Of a DNA stretch of 64,000 nucleotides, positions 1-12,578 are shown one piece after another. The notes beneath the pieces are model-generated. The model ran no database searches, was not told the DNA's origin, and saw only the letters and a program-made list of their open reading frames with translations. The DNA comes from Taenia hydatigena (lineage: Eukaryota; Platyhelminthes; Cestoda; Cyclophyllidea; Taeniidae). How positions within the stretch are numbered: position 1 is the stretch's first letter; every line of letters begins with the position of its first letter. A program made the translations under genes and the position numbers. The stretch spans positions 8,158,098 to 8,222,097 of the forward strand of contig JADWOT020000007.1 of the NCBI GenBank assembly GCA_036345935.2, written 5' to 3'.

Positions 1-123
1 ATTAGTAAGTCATTAGGCCTCATTTACGAAGTGACGAGAGCCTGCAATTAAGTTCACTTTGTAAACGACTTTAGCAATCAGGATAAGGAGAAACCCAATC
101 GCATCTATTTCCATTTCCATCAG

Positions 124-168
124 AGCTCTTTTCACCCGACCGTGTGTTCCCATTCGAAGATGATTTTG
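124..168 (+). CDS. Possible upstream exon
   Basis: A pyrimidine-rich tract and CAG (to 123) precede an open frame reading Leu-Phe-Ser-Pro-Asp-Arg-Val-Phe-Pro-Phe-Glu-Asp-Asp-Phe, with possible GT donors from 169. It could be an extracellular exon of the membrane-receptor gene to its right. It is short and no partner exon was found, so this is weak. I see nothing else convincing between here and 1474. Confidence 0.2.
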
Positions 169-1473
169 TAGTTGGACAAGTCTATTGCTAAGAACGGACG
201 ATATCCATTACGCGGAGAAATGGGGGTCAAGGGAAAGTGGGACGAGGGTGAGATTATATGCTTCCCATGCTCCTCTTTTCCTCCTATTTCATCCTAGCTA
301 GAGTGCAAGTTCCATCGTAATGCTAAACAGCGACATTGAGGAGAAAGGTATTGCAATGTGTTGCTTTATATTTTCTTGTAGGAACAATAAACTAGTTCTG
401 ACTAGTTCTAAAAATGCAAAGTTTCTTTTAGTTCTTTTGGTTGCGCTGTGAATCATAGGTAAAAGCTCATCCGTAGTTGCTCACCTTTCAGTGAGTGAAC
501 AATAGTCTATTTAAGAATAGCAAATGCGGTCCTCCCCACAGAAGGACATTCTTCAAAGAATGAACCGACATTTGTTTAGGAAGTGAAACAAGTTGTGGGT
601 AGGTTGTTAATTGAACATACTGGTGTAAATGCGACTTGCTAAAATGTGGTAGTTATTCCTTCCAGAAATTTGCAGATCTATAACAGATGAAACGATCTAG
701 CTTGAAGGCAGTGCAGAACACCTTGATGGCCTTTGATGCTTTGTTGTGAATATTCCACTGGTTTACCGGCCGATGCAAATGTCGACGATTATTCTTCCGC
801 TTACATGTTACCAAGAGAGAAATGTTTTTGTTGACTTCAAGTCACTAGCTACAAAATTTGTCGGCACTGGGTAGGTCCAGAATTCTTAATGTCCCTTCTC
901 GGTGCATGTACATGTGATTTGTTCGACTACTCTTTGATGCCGAAAAACTTGAATCACCTACCATTTGCGATTTCTGCTCATAACTAGTTTAATGCATTTC
1001 ACTAGTTCCCATAAGCCGCTTTATTACGTGACATTGCATCCAGGCATGCTAAACTGCTTTTGGTCAACTGACAGTGATTTGCATACCCAGGTTGCTTTTG
1101 CCCTAGGCACCCAATTTTAACCCATTAAATTAACCGGGCGATGCAGATGGATCCAGGTGACGCAGACGATTAAAAGCGCAAAACTCCAATTTTTAATTGC
1201 AAAAGCCCATCTATCAATCCTCGCAATTATTCCTAGGCTTTTCATTCCCTAAACTTTATGCACACTACCTGAGCTGCAAGCCAGATTGGGGCTCTCTCCT
1301 TTCATGAGAAATTTCTACTTTGTATGGCGAGGGCAATTATGCGCCTTGATAATTGTTATTCGCAGCCTGCTGGGAACCGCCTCATATCCCGCAGTGAACA
1401 TGCGGTATTTGTAGGCAAGGCACAATTAGTCCACAACATTTGAGAAACTGCGTATCACATTTGCAAATGGAAT

Positions 1474-2189
1474 GTGCTGCCACCCCGTCAATTAACATGC
1501 TTAAGTTATGTACTTAATTTTCAAATCGTTAATGTCTACCTTTTATTCATGGGAGGAAAAACCATTTATGAGGTGCAGAGAGTCACTCTCCCTCACATCA
1601 ACACGCATATTTGGGTAGACGCGTGCAACACGGACGATATCTTGTTTGGAGAAATCGCACGCATTTTGACCAGTACCAGGCAGTCTGTTGATCATGGACC
1701 GGGGTATGCCTTCGCTGGCTACCCAGACCTGTAGAAACCTCTAGGAAAGCCAGAGTATTAGCTACTAATGACATAGCCAAGCTCACCTTCGTCATTCTTC
1801 TGGCGGCTGTCATCGGTAACATTCTCTTCATCCTTTGCAAAAAATGTCCCAACAAGTAGGTCTTTCAAGAGTTGTGAGTTTTCAGGCAATGTTTAACAAG
1901 AAACGCCTGAAGGTTGTTGTTCATCTACTTTTCCGAATTACATTTTATTAGTTTTCCTCTGATTGTCACTGTTTTTAAAATACGATTTTCTTTCTTTGGT
2001 CACGCGTGATGACCAGTGTGAAGCAGCATTTTGTGATTAATTCTGTAACACATACCACCGCTCTTCCTCAAAAATAATTTATCGCCTTTACCTTGATCCT
2101 GACTTAATTCTGACTATCGCAGAAAGACTGAAGCGAATGGTCGGTTGAATAAGGAATGCGATAACGTCTACTTAAAAATCGGTGTGTAA
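1474..2189 (+). CDS. 3' end of a single-pass membrane receptor-like protein (FN3-like segment, TM helix, short tail)
   Basis: Three pieces read together. The frame 1474-1703 ends with the pattern of the last half of a fibronectin type III domain (Leu-x-Pro, then Thr-x-Ile-x-Val-x-Ala-Cys-Asn, then a Gly before a Leu-Thr). Positions 1727-1855 encode a linker and a transmembrane helix (KLTFVILLAAVIGNILFIL) followed by Cys-Lys-Lys. A clean GTAGGT donor at 1856 and CGCAG acceptor at 2122 join this in frame to a last exon, 2123-2189, ending in Lys-Ile-Gly-Val and TAA. AATAAA lies at 2212-2217. The FN3 and TM frames join only if a 23-base GT..AG segment (1704-1726) is removed. An N-terminal extracellular part should lie upstream. 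The family is inferred: an adhesion or guidance receptor is likely, the exact orthologue unknown. The 1474 start is a frame limit, not a real start codon. Confidence 0.55.
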
Positions 2190-2211
2190 TGCAGTTGATA
2201 ATGATCGTGCA

Positions 2212-2217
2212 AATAAA
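2212..2217 (+). terminator. Polyadenylation signal AATAAA
   Basis: AATAAA lies 23 bases after the TAA that ends the transmembrane-protein exon. This supports 2189 as the true end of that gene. Confidence 0.45.
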
Positions 2218-2865
2218 TGAGCAATCAGCTGGCAAACCGTCGTTTTGATCCAAGGCACTTTAAGTTATAGAACTTGCACGCTTCCACTGCGCAATTCGCT
2301 GACACTTTCTGCACCTCCAAATCCACCATCCTTCATCAGCGGGCTGGCACATGCAGTATGACAAGCCACAGAGGTGTGCTTTAGCAGCCAAATGAGGTCT
2401 AGGCGCGTGTACATGCTTGAATAATTGTTGAGTGATGTGTAGGCAGTGAGACAGCAGAGGTGGAGGAAGATAAGGATGAGGATGGGGAAGAAGGATGAAG
2501 GTAGGGGTGGCTATATGCATGCGGCAATGTGATGTGGTGCAGCAGGGAGAGAAAAAGCCCAAAAACCCAAGTAGAAACAAAGGGACCACTAGCTACGTTT
2601 TGCAAAGCTGAATAGTCCAGTGAGCTCCTAGGGTTATTGCTAAGGCTTTGTCCAATATATTTGAAGCATTCTAAATTTTTTATTGGCGACCCGACTTAAG
2701 TCAGCTTAAATGCATCTTATTCCCACTCACTCCAACCTGTCATTGATTAGGACAACTACGATGGATTCCTTAAATTTCGTTATTTAGAAGCTAGCTTTTA
2801 AGTCTAAGATTATGCGCGAAAATTGGGCTGTGGTCGGAATGTTGTCAAGCTGTCTTCCTTGTCAG

Positions 2866-3250
2866 AGATACGGGGACCGACGATCTTAGTACATCACAAA
2901 TATCAGCATTGACATTAGCATCCATTTGCACCCTGGGAGCTGCAGCTGTGACGACTTGGCGCTACTTCTAGTAATTGCACTGCGCAAAGTGTCACTTTTT
3001 GGGCAATGGACTACTGGAGCCGTATACCCGCATGATAAAGGCTTTCCTTCAACGTAATAATTCACAAGAAAAAGACCCTACTGAGTCGCCCGCACACCCC
3101 AGTTATCAAGGTCAACTAGACTCAGAAGTATTAAACTGCCGCGATCCTAAATATTCATTTGCCACCATTGGAAGGCCTGCCTCTACTTCTGAGTTCGTCG
3201 AGGCGTACGTATCTTCCCGATATCGGCTGCTGAGGCTTTGGAGGTCATAG
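2866..3250 (+). CDS. Two-exon membrane-protein fragment
   Basis: A strong acceptor (CTGTCTTCCTTGTCAG, ending 2865) opens a frame that encodes an acidic stretch, a hydrophobic segment (ISALTLASICTLGAAAV) and Thr-Trp-Arg-Tyr-Phe. A GTAATT donor at 2971 and an acceptor at 3102 join it, phase 2 to phase 2, to a polar tail of about 48 residues ending at TGA/TAG around 3250. A second frame over 3190-3288, with a CAG/GTAAAA donor at 3289 and a 60-base intron to 3348, is also protein-like and ends at 3372, so the 3' structure is uncertain. Family not recognised. It may be a separate gene, since the gene to its left has its own stop and poly(A) signal. Confidence 0.35.
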
Positions 3251-5463
3251 CCTCCAAACAACGCGGTAACACAGCCAGTGCTTTTCAGGTAAAAGTTATT
3301 ATTTCGCTTGCCTAACAACGACTTCTAATCACTATTTCGTCATAGCAGCCCACTCTGAGTAGCCAAATACTCTAAAAAATTTTGGCCATCGAAATGCTCA
3401 GCATTGGTAACTGCATTTGGGGGCGCGTCCCCCTTTCATTCTAGTCATCTTGACGTCAGCCACATAAGTGCAGTCCACAACTTAAGGCTTTGTTTAATGG
3501 CCACTAATTGATAAAGACATTAGCGGTGAAGAAACCTTGGAATTTCACATCGGTTCTTAGGCGTCAACCAGAGGAGTGTAGGTCATAATCCCATCTCGAC
3601 TTAGCCGGTTTACTCAGTAATACCTCTTGCCTCACCCTGGTAGATGTCTTATCAAAGTGACTTAAAAACACACGTGTTTCCTCCGGTTATTATCAAGTCA
3701 CTACAAGTGCTGTGCCATGTCTTTGGCCAATGCAGACTTCTGAAGACGCTGGTCGCTGGCAACAGGACTGAGCTGACTGCATGAGTTCTGCAGCTATTAA
3801 TGTTTTTACGCTATTCCCCAATTCCACTCTCCCTCATCTCATCGTCGATCCAACAGAAACGTGGGGGCGAGCCACACAGAAGCCACGAAGGGAAAGCTGC
3901 TGCCAATGGCTAGCTAAACTTTATTTGACAAATGCGATGACACTGAGGGATTCAAGACGTAATATCAACCTTCACTCAAAGCGTCGACGTGTCTCACGCT
4001 TCGTTCTGACAATGCAACATTTGCATCAAGACCATAAAGCGGTATCCAATTATTATATTCTGATTAGAGCTTGTTTGTTTTGGCAACGTTCACTTTTCAG
4101 AAGTTCTGTCACATCGGATACACTAGAAATAGTAAGAAGTATTCGTGTGCATCGACCCTTCTTGATGTATGGTAGCATGCTGGCAACAGACAGATATTAC
4201 CATCCCCAAGTTTTGCCTAAACACATGTCAATATTTTAGTTTCATATCACGATTGAATCAGCATATGCCACATTTAATAAGGCCCGACTTTTATCTCAGC
4301 TAAACATTCAGGATAATTGTAATATTATGTAACATGAGTTAGAATTCTAGGGAATTTCTCATTTTGTTATGGGTTTCAGGGCTCGTCAGAAAACACTATC
4401 CACCTCACCCCACGATCTTGCCACTGAATCTGCAGAACCTTATCTCATTTATTTATTAACTGTTGTTGCTATCCAATTATAATTCTCTATACGGCACCTG
4501 ACATCACCAGTGCAAGTCAACTATTATCTTGTATCAATGTCCACGCTGGGTAACCACCATCGCACATTTTAATCCGTGCAATTCTGGTTTTTAATGGTGA
4601 TACGGGAATCAAAGTTTAGAAAACTGACCGATCGCACTAATTGCAATAGCTAAGGAAATGCCTGGCTACTTTATTTAGCTCTTTGTTTCCCCATCGGTCG
4701 TTAATTATCCGATAAAGGAATGGAGCAATGCGCTGCAGTGTGGTGTAGTGCTGTCCACCATTGCAAGAATCACGAAGGCGGGCAGTGAGTGGAGACTGCG
4801 GTTACGGAATACAAGGGTCATAAATTGTCAAAGCAAAGAGAGTCAATGGAACTGCGTATGATCGCGTCCACGATCTGATGCGTTAAATTGTAGCTATCTC
4901 TAGCAGTGTATATTAATTAAAAAGCATCAGCGTTCTACAACTTACCTTTGGCCTACTCCAGCAGTAGACAAACCCTCACGCATGTTCGAAACCACCGGCG
5001 CTGTCGTTCACTGGGCCAAATAGCAAGATCTGGAAACGCAAGCAAATGGACATCTATAACGTCCTACCTGATGGCAACTCGGAACTACCACTTTGTTTAA
5101 TAAAACACTTCCAATACTGCTCCAAAATGCTGCTTGAAGCACTAATCCATCTAATGACTGCTAACTGAATCACCGTAGATCGCATCTTTAGACATTTCAC
5201 GAACGCATTCAAAAGTACAAACAGCTAGCAGGACTTGTACTCTGAGCCCATTCAATCCTAGCATCATCTCTCGATCCCCATAGTTTATGAGATCAAAAGC
5301 CTTGGATATCATTTAGCTGAACAATCCTGTATCAGGTGACGGACAATTCATGAAAAATCGCCTGAATTCTAATTCATAATCAAGAAAAATAATTATGGCC
5401 AGCCATCGACAAGTGTCTGTGATCCCGCAAAGCTGCTGCGGATGCAAGGCGAACAAGAATTAG

Positions 5464-5585
5464 GAATCTTGTGACTCTCCATTTGAGGGAAAGATGCTAG
5501 CCAGCTATGGTAAGAAGAACTCAGTGTCCTCAGGTCTAACAATTAGCAGCCGAAATGGGGCACGCAGCGTGCTCACATACCCAAG
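5464..5585 (+). CDS. Internal exon, unknown protein
   Basis: The frame opens directly after a TTAG and ends at a perfect AAG/GTACGT donor (5586). The 41 encoded residues are polar, rich in Ser, Gly and Arg, with no known domain. An internal GTAAGA..CTCAG segment (5510-5533, 24 bases, in frame) could be removed without changing the frame, so two products are possible. It leaves phase 2. The acceptor has a poor pyrimidine tract, which lowers confidence. Confidence 0.35.
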
Positions 5586-5866
5586 GTACGTGTCGAACCG
5601 AAGAAGTACTTTCTTAGGAGTTACAGACATCCCAGTCGATGCTCTCTTGCCCACGTTAAACGCAATGCAGGCTTGGTGCGAATTTTACCGCACCAAGTAT
5701 TTGTTCGCATAAGGACCGACTTAGGCCTAGGCACGTCCGATTTGAAAACAATTTTGTTCTCAACTTATTAATAATAGTTTTCCAGATGATGCCCTGAGCC
5801 CCTTGCATGTTGCGAACTTTAAGCAATGTTTCTGTTAGGCTAGTTTAACTGATGTTGATGGTTCAG

Positions 5867-5927
5867 GGGAGCATTAATACGAGGGTGAAGATGCGAAGGA
5901 GCAATTCAATCATCCATTCCACCTACG
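5867..5927 (+). CDS. Internal exon with basic Arg/Ser motif
   Basis: An acceptor (GGTTCAG) and a consensus GTGAGT donor bound 61 bases, open in only one frame. It encodes 20 residues including Lys-Met-Arg-Arg-Ser-Asn-Ser, a plausible phosphorylation site. It leaves phase 1, which fits the exon at 7872 (intron of about 1.94 kb). No family recognised. Confidence 0.45.
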
Positions 5928-7871
5928 GTGAGTGGACTGGCCTCTGAGCCATATCAGCTGTCGAAATCGCTTTCTGCATCCCTAATATGCACGTGTTTCA
6001 TTTAATTTTGCTATCAGTGAATTCTTGGGACCATGCAGTTTGGCAAGAATATGCTAAAAATTCCAATCGGCTTCATATCTCCATTTCATTCAATCATTTT
6101 AAAATTTGTTAGAATCACGTCTGTACCGAATGTTACTTTACAGCCGTCCTCACTTCTCTCATAGTTTCCCCCGCTTTTCCTTGATTTCTACTTTTTATAT
6201 TCACAGCTACATGCTTTAAAACCTTATTTGTCTAAACATACCTCATGCTACATCTGTCAACAATTTTCATCTCCCGCACCCACTCATAAGTTACAGCCCC
6301 CTTTTAATTACTCAAGGGCAATCTTTGGAGAACCATTCCATAAAATAACTATGGGACTACACTTGCACATCTCCGCACAGCATCGCCGGTAAAATCAATA
6401 GATCTCTTTTGCTAGCACAAGTATGAATAGAGTTCAGCCACATCAACGCCACAAAGGACCAACACGTTGGAATTCTCTACACGACTATACGAATAATAAG
6501 CAACTATTGGCAAAATGAATGTGTGGACAGTGTTGGGGCAGTCGAATACTGCCTTCCTGCCTCCCACTTTCGTCTAGGACAATCAATTCGGGTAATGCTT
6601 GGGAAGCGTTCCCGCCGAACCAGAACTTCATAGTCTGTAGAATTAACGAATTACATTTTAATGAGTTTCGTTTCGAATTAATATATTTTAAAAACAGCCA
6701 CCTGTTTTTGAAATAAGCATGCAGAAATGCTAAGTGCTCTTTTTTAACTATGTTTGGTGGTGTGAGAAATTAAATAGCAATAATAGCAACAATTTTTAGG
6801 TAGGCTGTGTTTTGATTAGCCTTTTGGCAAAATGAATGGTTTTGAGCACTAGAAGTAGCACTTGCACATCCATAATCGCCACTGCCACACACCAGAACAA
6901 CTTCAAATCTTTCTAAGCGGCTTCCTAGCGTGCTGCACAAGTAAGTTCATGCGATTCCTTTCATGTGCTCAGAATCGTTTGGTTAACAGCTCGTGGACTG
7001 TGGCATAGCGTACTCACTGGCCATCAGTAGTAAGCAGACTACAATTGCTGTGCTCGATACTGCATTTATGATGTTATCTACTTCGATAGGTTGTAGGGTG
7101 GTTAGAAATGATGACAACCAAATTCTCGACGTCATGTTAAAACTATTTTACAAGAAGTTGAGCCTTTTTGAATAGAATTAGTCAAAATGACACCTAGGCG
7201 TGTAAGCAAATTGCCGTGGTGATCTAGCAGTGATAGTTTAAGCCGGCCTCGCTGAAGCCACCAACCAACCAACCCACTAACCCACTCCTTTCCAACCCAT
7301 TCTCATTCTCAAGGCTAAGTCACAGTAGCCTCCGACGCGATGCACCACTACTCATCATCTCTACAGCTAGCAATAAATTAAATGCCACCCTCTTACAGCA
7401 ATAACATTTCCGTACATTCGGAGGCAAAATATGCCGCAATCCCCACCAAAGAGCTTTGGTCCATAGCGCTCCCATTCATCGTCGTCGTTGTCGCCGACGT
7501 CGTAAGAAAGCTTCTCCTTCACACCTTCACACACACCCACGGCAGAGCTCCCCTAGCCTTTCCCCTTCCTCTCCGCCATCCATCCACCCACCCATGCTCC
7601 GCGAAGACAAAGACATGCGGACATAATAGCAGCAGCAGTAGTAGTCCGTGTCGTCCATTCCTGCCAAAATCCACTTTGCAAAACCCAGACGGAGACGCCG
7701 CGAATCACTTTGACATCCACAAACATAACTACTGGTAGGACAAAAGAAGCAACTTAATAAGCAAACATATAGGCCTGCTACAAAGTACAGTCTGCGTTGT
7801 GATACCAAAGCTTCCCACTAGCCACTCCTTCTCCCCTTGCTCCTGCCACTGCGTCTACCTCACTCCCTCAG

Positions 7872-7972
7872 AGACACCGACTCATGTCGTCGAGGCTGAG
7901 GAACCTACGATTAAGCCATCACCGAGGTCCTCTGCACAATACCTCGCGCAGCAACGATCACATCAACAAAAG
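7872..7972 (+). CDS. Internal exon, disordered Pro/Glu/Gln-rich segment
   Basis: One of the clearest acceptors in the window: about 60 bases of pyrimidines ending CTCCCTCAG. The donor is AAG/GTAGGA. The 101 bases encode an acidic then Pro-Ser then Gln-rich stretch ending His-Gln-Gln-Lys, typical of disordered linkers. Phase 1 in matches the exon ending at 5927, and phase 0 out. It may belong to the same large plus-strand gene as the exons from 12.5 kb onward; no connecting exon was identified with confidence. Confidence 0.5.
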
Positions 7973-9758
7973 GTAGGAAGAGGCAAGAGGGCACCATGCT
8001 AAGGTTGGCTGACAAGAGTAATGGATAGTTGGATGACTGGTTGCTTAAGACGGGTGTCCACCTTGATCTACTAGAGGTCAGATTATCAGTCATGTCCATC
8101 GCGCCATCCAAGCACCCATGCTGTCACACCGAAATAAATATATATGCGCCCATCCCTCACCTAACCGAATGTCAAATAAGCTGCAAAGTTTTACTAACCT
8201 ACTCCTCTACCAAACCTTCAAAGTAGCCACATCAGCAAGAATGGAATTTTAAACATCAGCCATTCTTCTTCTTGACTGTATATTTGCTTACCAAGCATGA
8301 CAATATAGAGTTGAATGGATTTTATTGCTATGCCTTGCTGTCAGACGATGGGCCCTTGTCAACATCGTGGGTTGCAAGGCATTAAATCGTGGGTTAGTTT
8401 AGCTCTGCCACTCTTGCTTAAATTCCAAAATCTTTGACGTTTCATTGTGTCAACTACGTATTGTGAGCCTCCACGTTGCAAAGCAAACCTAATTAGTCCT
8501 ATTATCTCAAGGAGAAAATAAATGTGACAAGACAATCTTTTGTCGAAAATTGCAGAAGTGTTTTAATAACTATTGATGGTAATGAAGAAAAATCTGCGCT
8601 GACGCGAAACCATGACTAGTCTTTGGTTTCGCAGCTTTTATTACTCTTAGCCCCTTGCAGGAACAAACGAACGCCTGCACAAAAGTATAGGTCAGTGCAA
8701 TCACTTAGCACAAAATGGAGAGAATCACGCACGTTGTGAGAATGCCAATGACTGATCATTCATGAAAGTGAAGCGTCAAATGCGAAGGTGATGGCAACGT
8801 GGATTAAGGAGATTGTAACTTCTGACTAAAAAAGGAATGAGTTACAAGTAAATGCTAACACATCACTGCTTCACCTAAATGTTTGTTGATTTGCCCATTC
8901 CTCTTCAACCCAAAGTGAGATTCTCTGGTGTCTTTTTTTGCAACACCTTTTAAAATAAGGCGCCAATGACAAAATGCGTGGTAGTAATTGCTTGACGAAG
9001 TGGAAGGAGCACTAGCACCGCGCCTCTGCTTCACTGACCACCGTGCGAAGTTACCACCGTCCAATCTGATCGCGACCTCTTCGCTGAAGGCGCAGTGCTC
9101 GGTTTGTGGCCTTGTCCTTCACTGTTTTCTACCTCTCTGTGTCTTAATTTGTTTCCCTTGCCTCCTACTATGTCATTCCTTTATAAATTGCTCGCCTACT
9201 TCGTATTTTTTATTGAAGTTTTGCCAAGAGCATGGAACCAACTTTAAACAACGGAAATGTGTCACACATTTTATAGAACTAGTGCACATCTATTTTATCA
9301 TGAAAACAATGAATACATTTAGTAAATTAAATCTTCCGGAAGCCAATATGTCATTTGTTCTTCAAGCAAGTAAATTTTATTTCAAAATGTCGACCAAACT
9401 CTTATATTCACAGAAACACTTTGCTCTAATTAAGGTCTGTCTCGAACTAAGAACTTGCAGCGCATTTCCATTTATTTGTTCTGACCACTGCACTTGTTTA
9501 AAAGGTACGCAAAACTTTGCGGAAGAATTTTTATTGTTGTGACCATGTTTTTGTAATTCATGCCTTTTGCTAGTATTTTAAAAGCACAATTCGCACTGAA
9601 AGTTCCGCAGAAATCGTCATGCTTCAAAAACCCGTGATAGAATCTGAGCTGTTTATGATTGCATAGAGAAGGGCTGGCAATTCACATGCGTGGCAAGATG
9701 GGCGTGTTGAAGAGGAAGCAGTACAAAAAGAGAAGATTCCTCTTCAAAAATATGTCGT

Positions 9759-10034
9759 TTGAGTTCAAATGTTCAGCGTCTTCAGCAGAATCTGCATAAA
9801 TGCCCTTATTTTCATCGGCGAATCAGATTTCTATCTGTTGCTTGCGTCTGCAACGCGCAGCATAGCTCCACCACAAGTCCAAACTACCTAGTAGTCTTTT
9901 TACTACATTTTATAAGCAGGCTTGTTATGTTGTCGATTGTACAGCCTAGAGCTTTGTCATACCTAAATCGACTTACCCATCGACTATCGTGGACAGTCGC
10001 AGCATCAACAGCAGCTGAAGTCAAGCGCACCTAA
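9759..10034 (+). CDS. Possible exon, weak
   Basis: After a CTTCAG acceptor (9785) the frame stays open for 83 codons to TAA. The composition is hydrophobic with clustered Cys and His. No donor is convincing and no family is recognised. It could be chance. Confidence 0.15.
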   Translation: MSSNVQRLQQNLHKCPYFHRRIRFLSVACVCNAQHSSTTSPNYLVVFLLHFISRLVMLSIVQPRALSYLNRLTHRLSWTVAASTAAEVKRT

Positions 10035-11592
10035 CAACCCACCTATCCAACCCACTCCGATTCAAACACCCATTTCTGATAGATACAATTTGCATGCTTT
10101 AATAGCAGTATCATAAGTCATCTGGCATCATCACGCTATCCGTGAACCCAGCGTTAAACTTCTCAGCTGTGTGCGCATACGTTGGCGCATTTTCACCCCA
10201 TTGAGATGATGAAACCACTCATAAAATAAAGGCCGAAGCATTGACAACTAGGAAGCCTGCAATGTGGCACAGGTATATAGCGATGCTGCTGCCAAAGCAA
10301 ATTCGTCATTTTCTGGTCGCTAACTACAACATGTCTTATTATAGAGAGATGCAGATATCACAATAAGACAACGATTTCCACACATCAAACGTCGAGCGGA
10401 AGTTAACAAACGCTGCTAAAATGCAACAATAAAAAGAACAACTGAGAACTGTGAGGCAACACACGTGCCTTCACTTCGGAAGCACAAAAACAGAAGACCA
10501 CATTTTTTAATTATGCCAGTCAGCCTCGGCCAGCCAAAATATGTGTAACTAACAAAAACATCACAGGGTTGTATCTTGCATTTCTCCTTAGAATAAAGTT
10601 CTCACATTTGTTTTTGCATTCTTTCTAAACCACCCGCGGTAATGTGTCACATCTAAAATTAATTGACCGAAGAGAATCTACGTTGCAGTAAATACCTACA
10701 ATGAAAGACGAGGGTGACAGCGGGTACGGCTGTGAATAGCCGAGGAGATATGTGGTGTCTATACTCTTGAGACATGCCCTGCAGGTGAGAGGCGAAGGAA
10801 CGATTTGCATTTGGTTCTGAAGGAGTGGTTTGATTTTCCTGAGGTGGGCAGTACTGCTCCCCAACTTTTTAATGCGCTACCTACCGCCTCTTTCATCCAG
10901 TGAAATAAAGACTTCTAAGAACATTCAACCTTTCCATCACAAAGCTAGTCAAAGGAAAGAGAAGACTAATAAAGAATCCCTTGCAAAGTTCTTTTATCAA
11001 TTCTTTCACATTAATTCTTTCCGCCATAACGCAAACGCGCTCTGTCCGTTCGTTCTTTGGAAAAGACGCCGCTCTTAACCAACATTTTGACACCAATCTT
11101 GCCACCGGATTTGCACTGCATTCTACTTAAACTCGTCAGCCTTTCAGAAAAGTGAACACGTAAGCGCATTTTTCAAGCGATGGGGCATGATGTATGGGCA
11201 GCGGCCTAAGTGGAAGGCATCAAACCTAATTGCCAAAGTGTAAGGGGCAATCCGTTCCATCTCCATGTCATGACCGTTTTTGTGGCCCTTTTCTTCAACT
11301 GAACGAGCATCCGTGTCCCATTGAGCGCCATGCACATTTCGTCACTTATATCATGCCTCATGTTCCATCCATCTTAACTGCTTTTATCTATCTGTCTCTG
11401 CATTGTTGGCATATTTTTCCTGTGTAGGCTTATTGAATATTTTTTCACACAGCACTTTAGTTAATTTCTTTGAAGTTCGGCAGGTTTTCTTGCGATGAGG
11501 CTTCTGATTTTTGTTTAATTGTAAAAACTGCGACTGCAACTACAGACTAAAGTGCATAGTATAACATCCTATACGCACGCCCACCTCGGTGA

Positions 11593-12155
11593 CTATGCCT
11601 TTGCAGAGCCCACGTTCTTATGTATGCTTGTCTGTGCATGTCCATCTATGTATACGCGCGTGTGAACACGAGCAATGAAGATAAAGAGGAGGAGGTGGAT
11701 TAAGATTAGGTATAATTGGCTTGGCACGGCGCGATATCGCCTCGATGGTTTGGTGGTTAGGACTTCCGGGTCTAACTTTGATGGCGCGTGCTTAACCCTC
11801 AGTTGGGAAGCTCTTTTGATCACCTCACATCACTACTGGCCACGCGGCTACCTGCCCTCATGGCTGGTAGGTGGCTGATGAGCGTTGCATGGTGTTTCAG
11901 ATTTTATCCGAAGATTGCGAGAGCAAGAATAGTGTAAGCTGTGAAAGAATTATGTGCGTTGATGTCCTCAAAACTATCGGTCTTCCATTGAACAAAGACT
12001 CTATGGCAAATAGCCCCATGGATCAATGAATATGAGGCAACACACCAAAGCCTAGTGTCTACCCAGTGGATTGCTGATAGGCGATACCCATGAGTATGCA
12101 TCTCAGCCTGACTCTGGTTCTTCCTGCCACCATATTCGGGTCTATCTACCGCCAA
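11593..12155 (-). repeat. Probable dispersed repeat with tRNA-like promoter boxes
   Basis: The segment contains a stretch around 11,735-11,775 resembling a tRNA A-box (TGGTTTGGTGGTTAGGA), and decayed frames run through the whole of it on the minus strand. It looks like a SINE-type or composite repeat. There is no second copy in the window to align, so the boundaries are approximate and the call rests on appearance. Confidence 0.25.
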
Positions 12156-12473
12156 CTCTTCATCCTTGACTCATAAATAGCTCCCAAGCTGGTACTATTC
12201 AGCATTAATTGCACCTAGCCCAATCGCTAGCCAATCAGATGGCAACGGCTGAGCAAGGACTCGTATTTTAGGGTGTTTGGCGTAAATGACCACGCAAATG
12301 AAATGTCATAAAACATCAAAATAAGTGATTTTTACGATTGATTGCGAGATTATTGGCGTTGCTAATATGGTTAGGGAATTTTCTTGTGTTTGCCCTCGCC
12401 TAAGCAAACCTGCCTACATTTACAGGCATGGATAAGTTAGCATTTGAATGACTTTCAATAAGAATTTTTACAG

Positions 12474-12578
12474 ACTCGATCTACTGGTACACGATCTCAA
12501 GGGGGTCAAGGGGAACCTTAGCAGTTTCAGGATCTTGATGAAAGCCAGTGGCTCGAGATCACAAATGCATGGCATTCA
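12474..12578 (+). CDS. Internal exon, helix-rich
   Basis: Acceptor TTTTTACAG and donor CA/GTAACC bound 105 bases, open in one frame. They encode Leu-Asp-Leu-Leu-Val-His-Asp-Leu-Lys then Gly-Asn-Leu-Ser-Ser-Phe, an amphipathic helical pattern. Phase 2 in and phase 2 out; the outgoing phase fits the exon at 13659. No domain recognised. Confidence 0.45.

Noticed and set aside
3781..4239. 152-codon plus-strand frame
   Set aside because: No domain, unbalanced composition, no splice signals fitting it. Probably chance.
7382..7808. Overlapping frames with Ser and Pro runs on both strands
   Set aside because: They reflect CA-, CCA- and CAG-rich simple sequence rather than a gene.
8988..9542. Longest uninterrupted frame in the window (184 codons)
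   Set aside because: Composition is Phe/Cys/Leu-rich as expected from T-rich DNA, without domain or splice context. One or two frames this long are expected by chance in 64 kb at this base composition.
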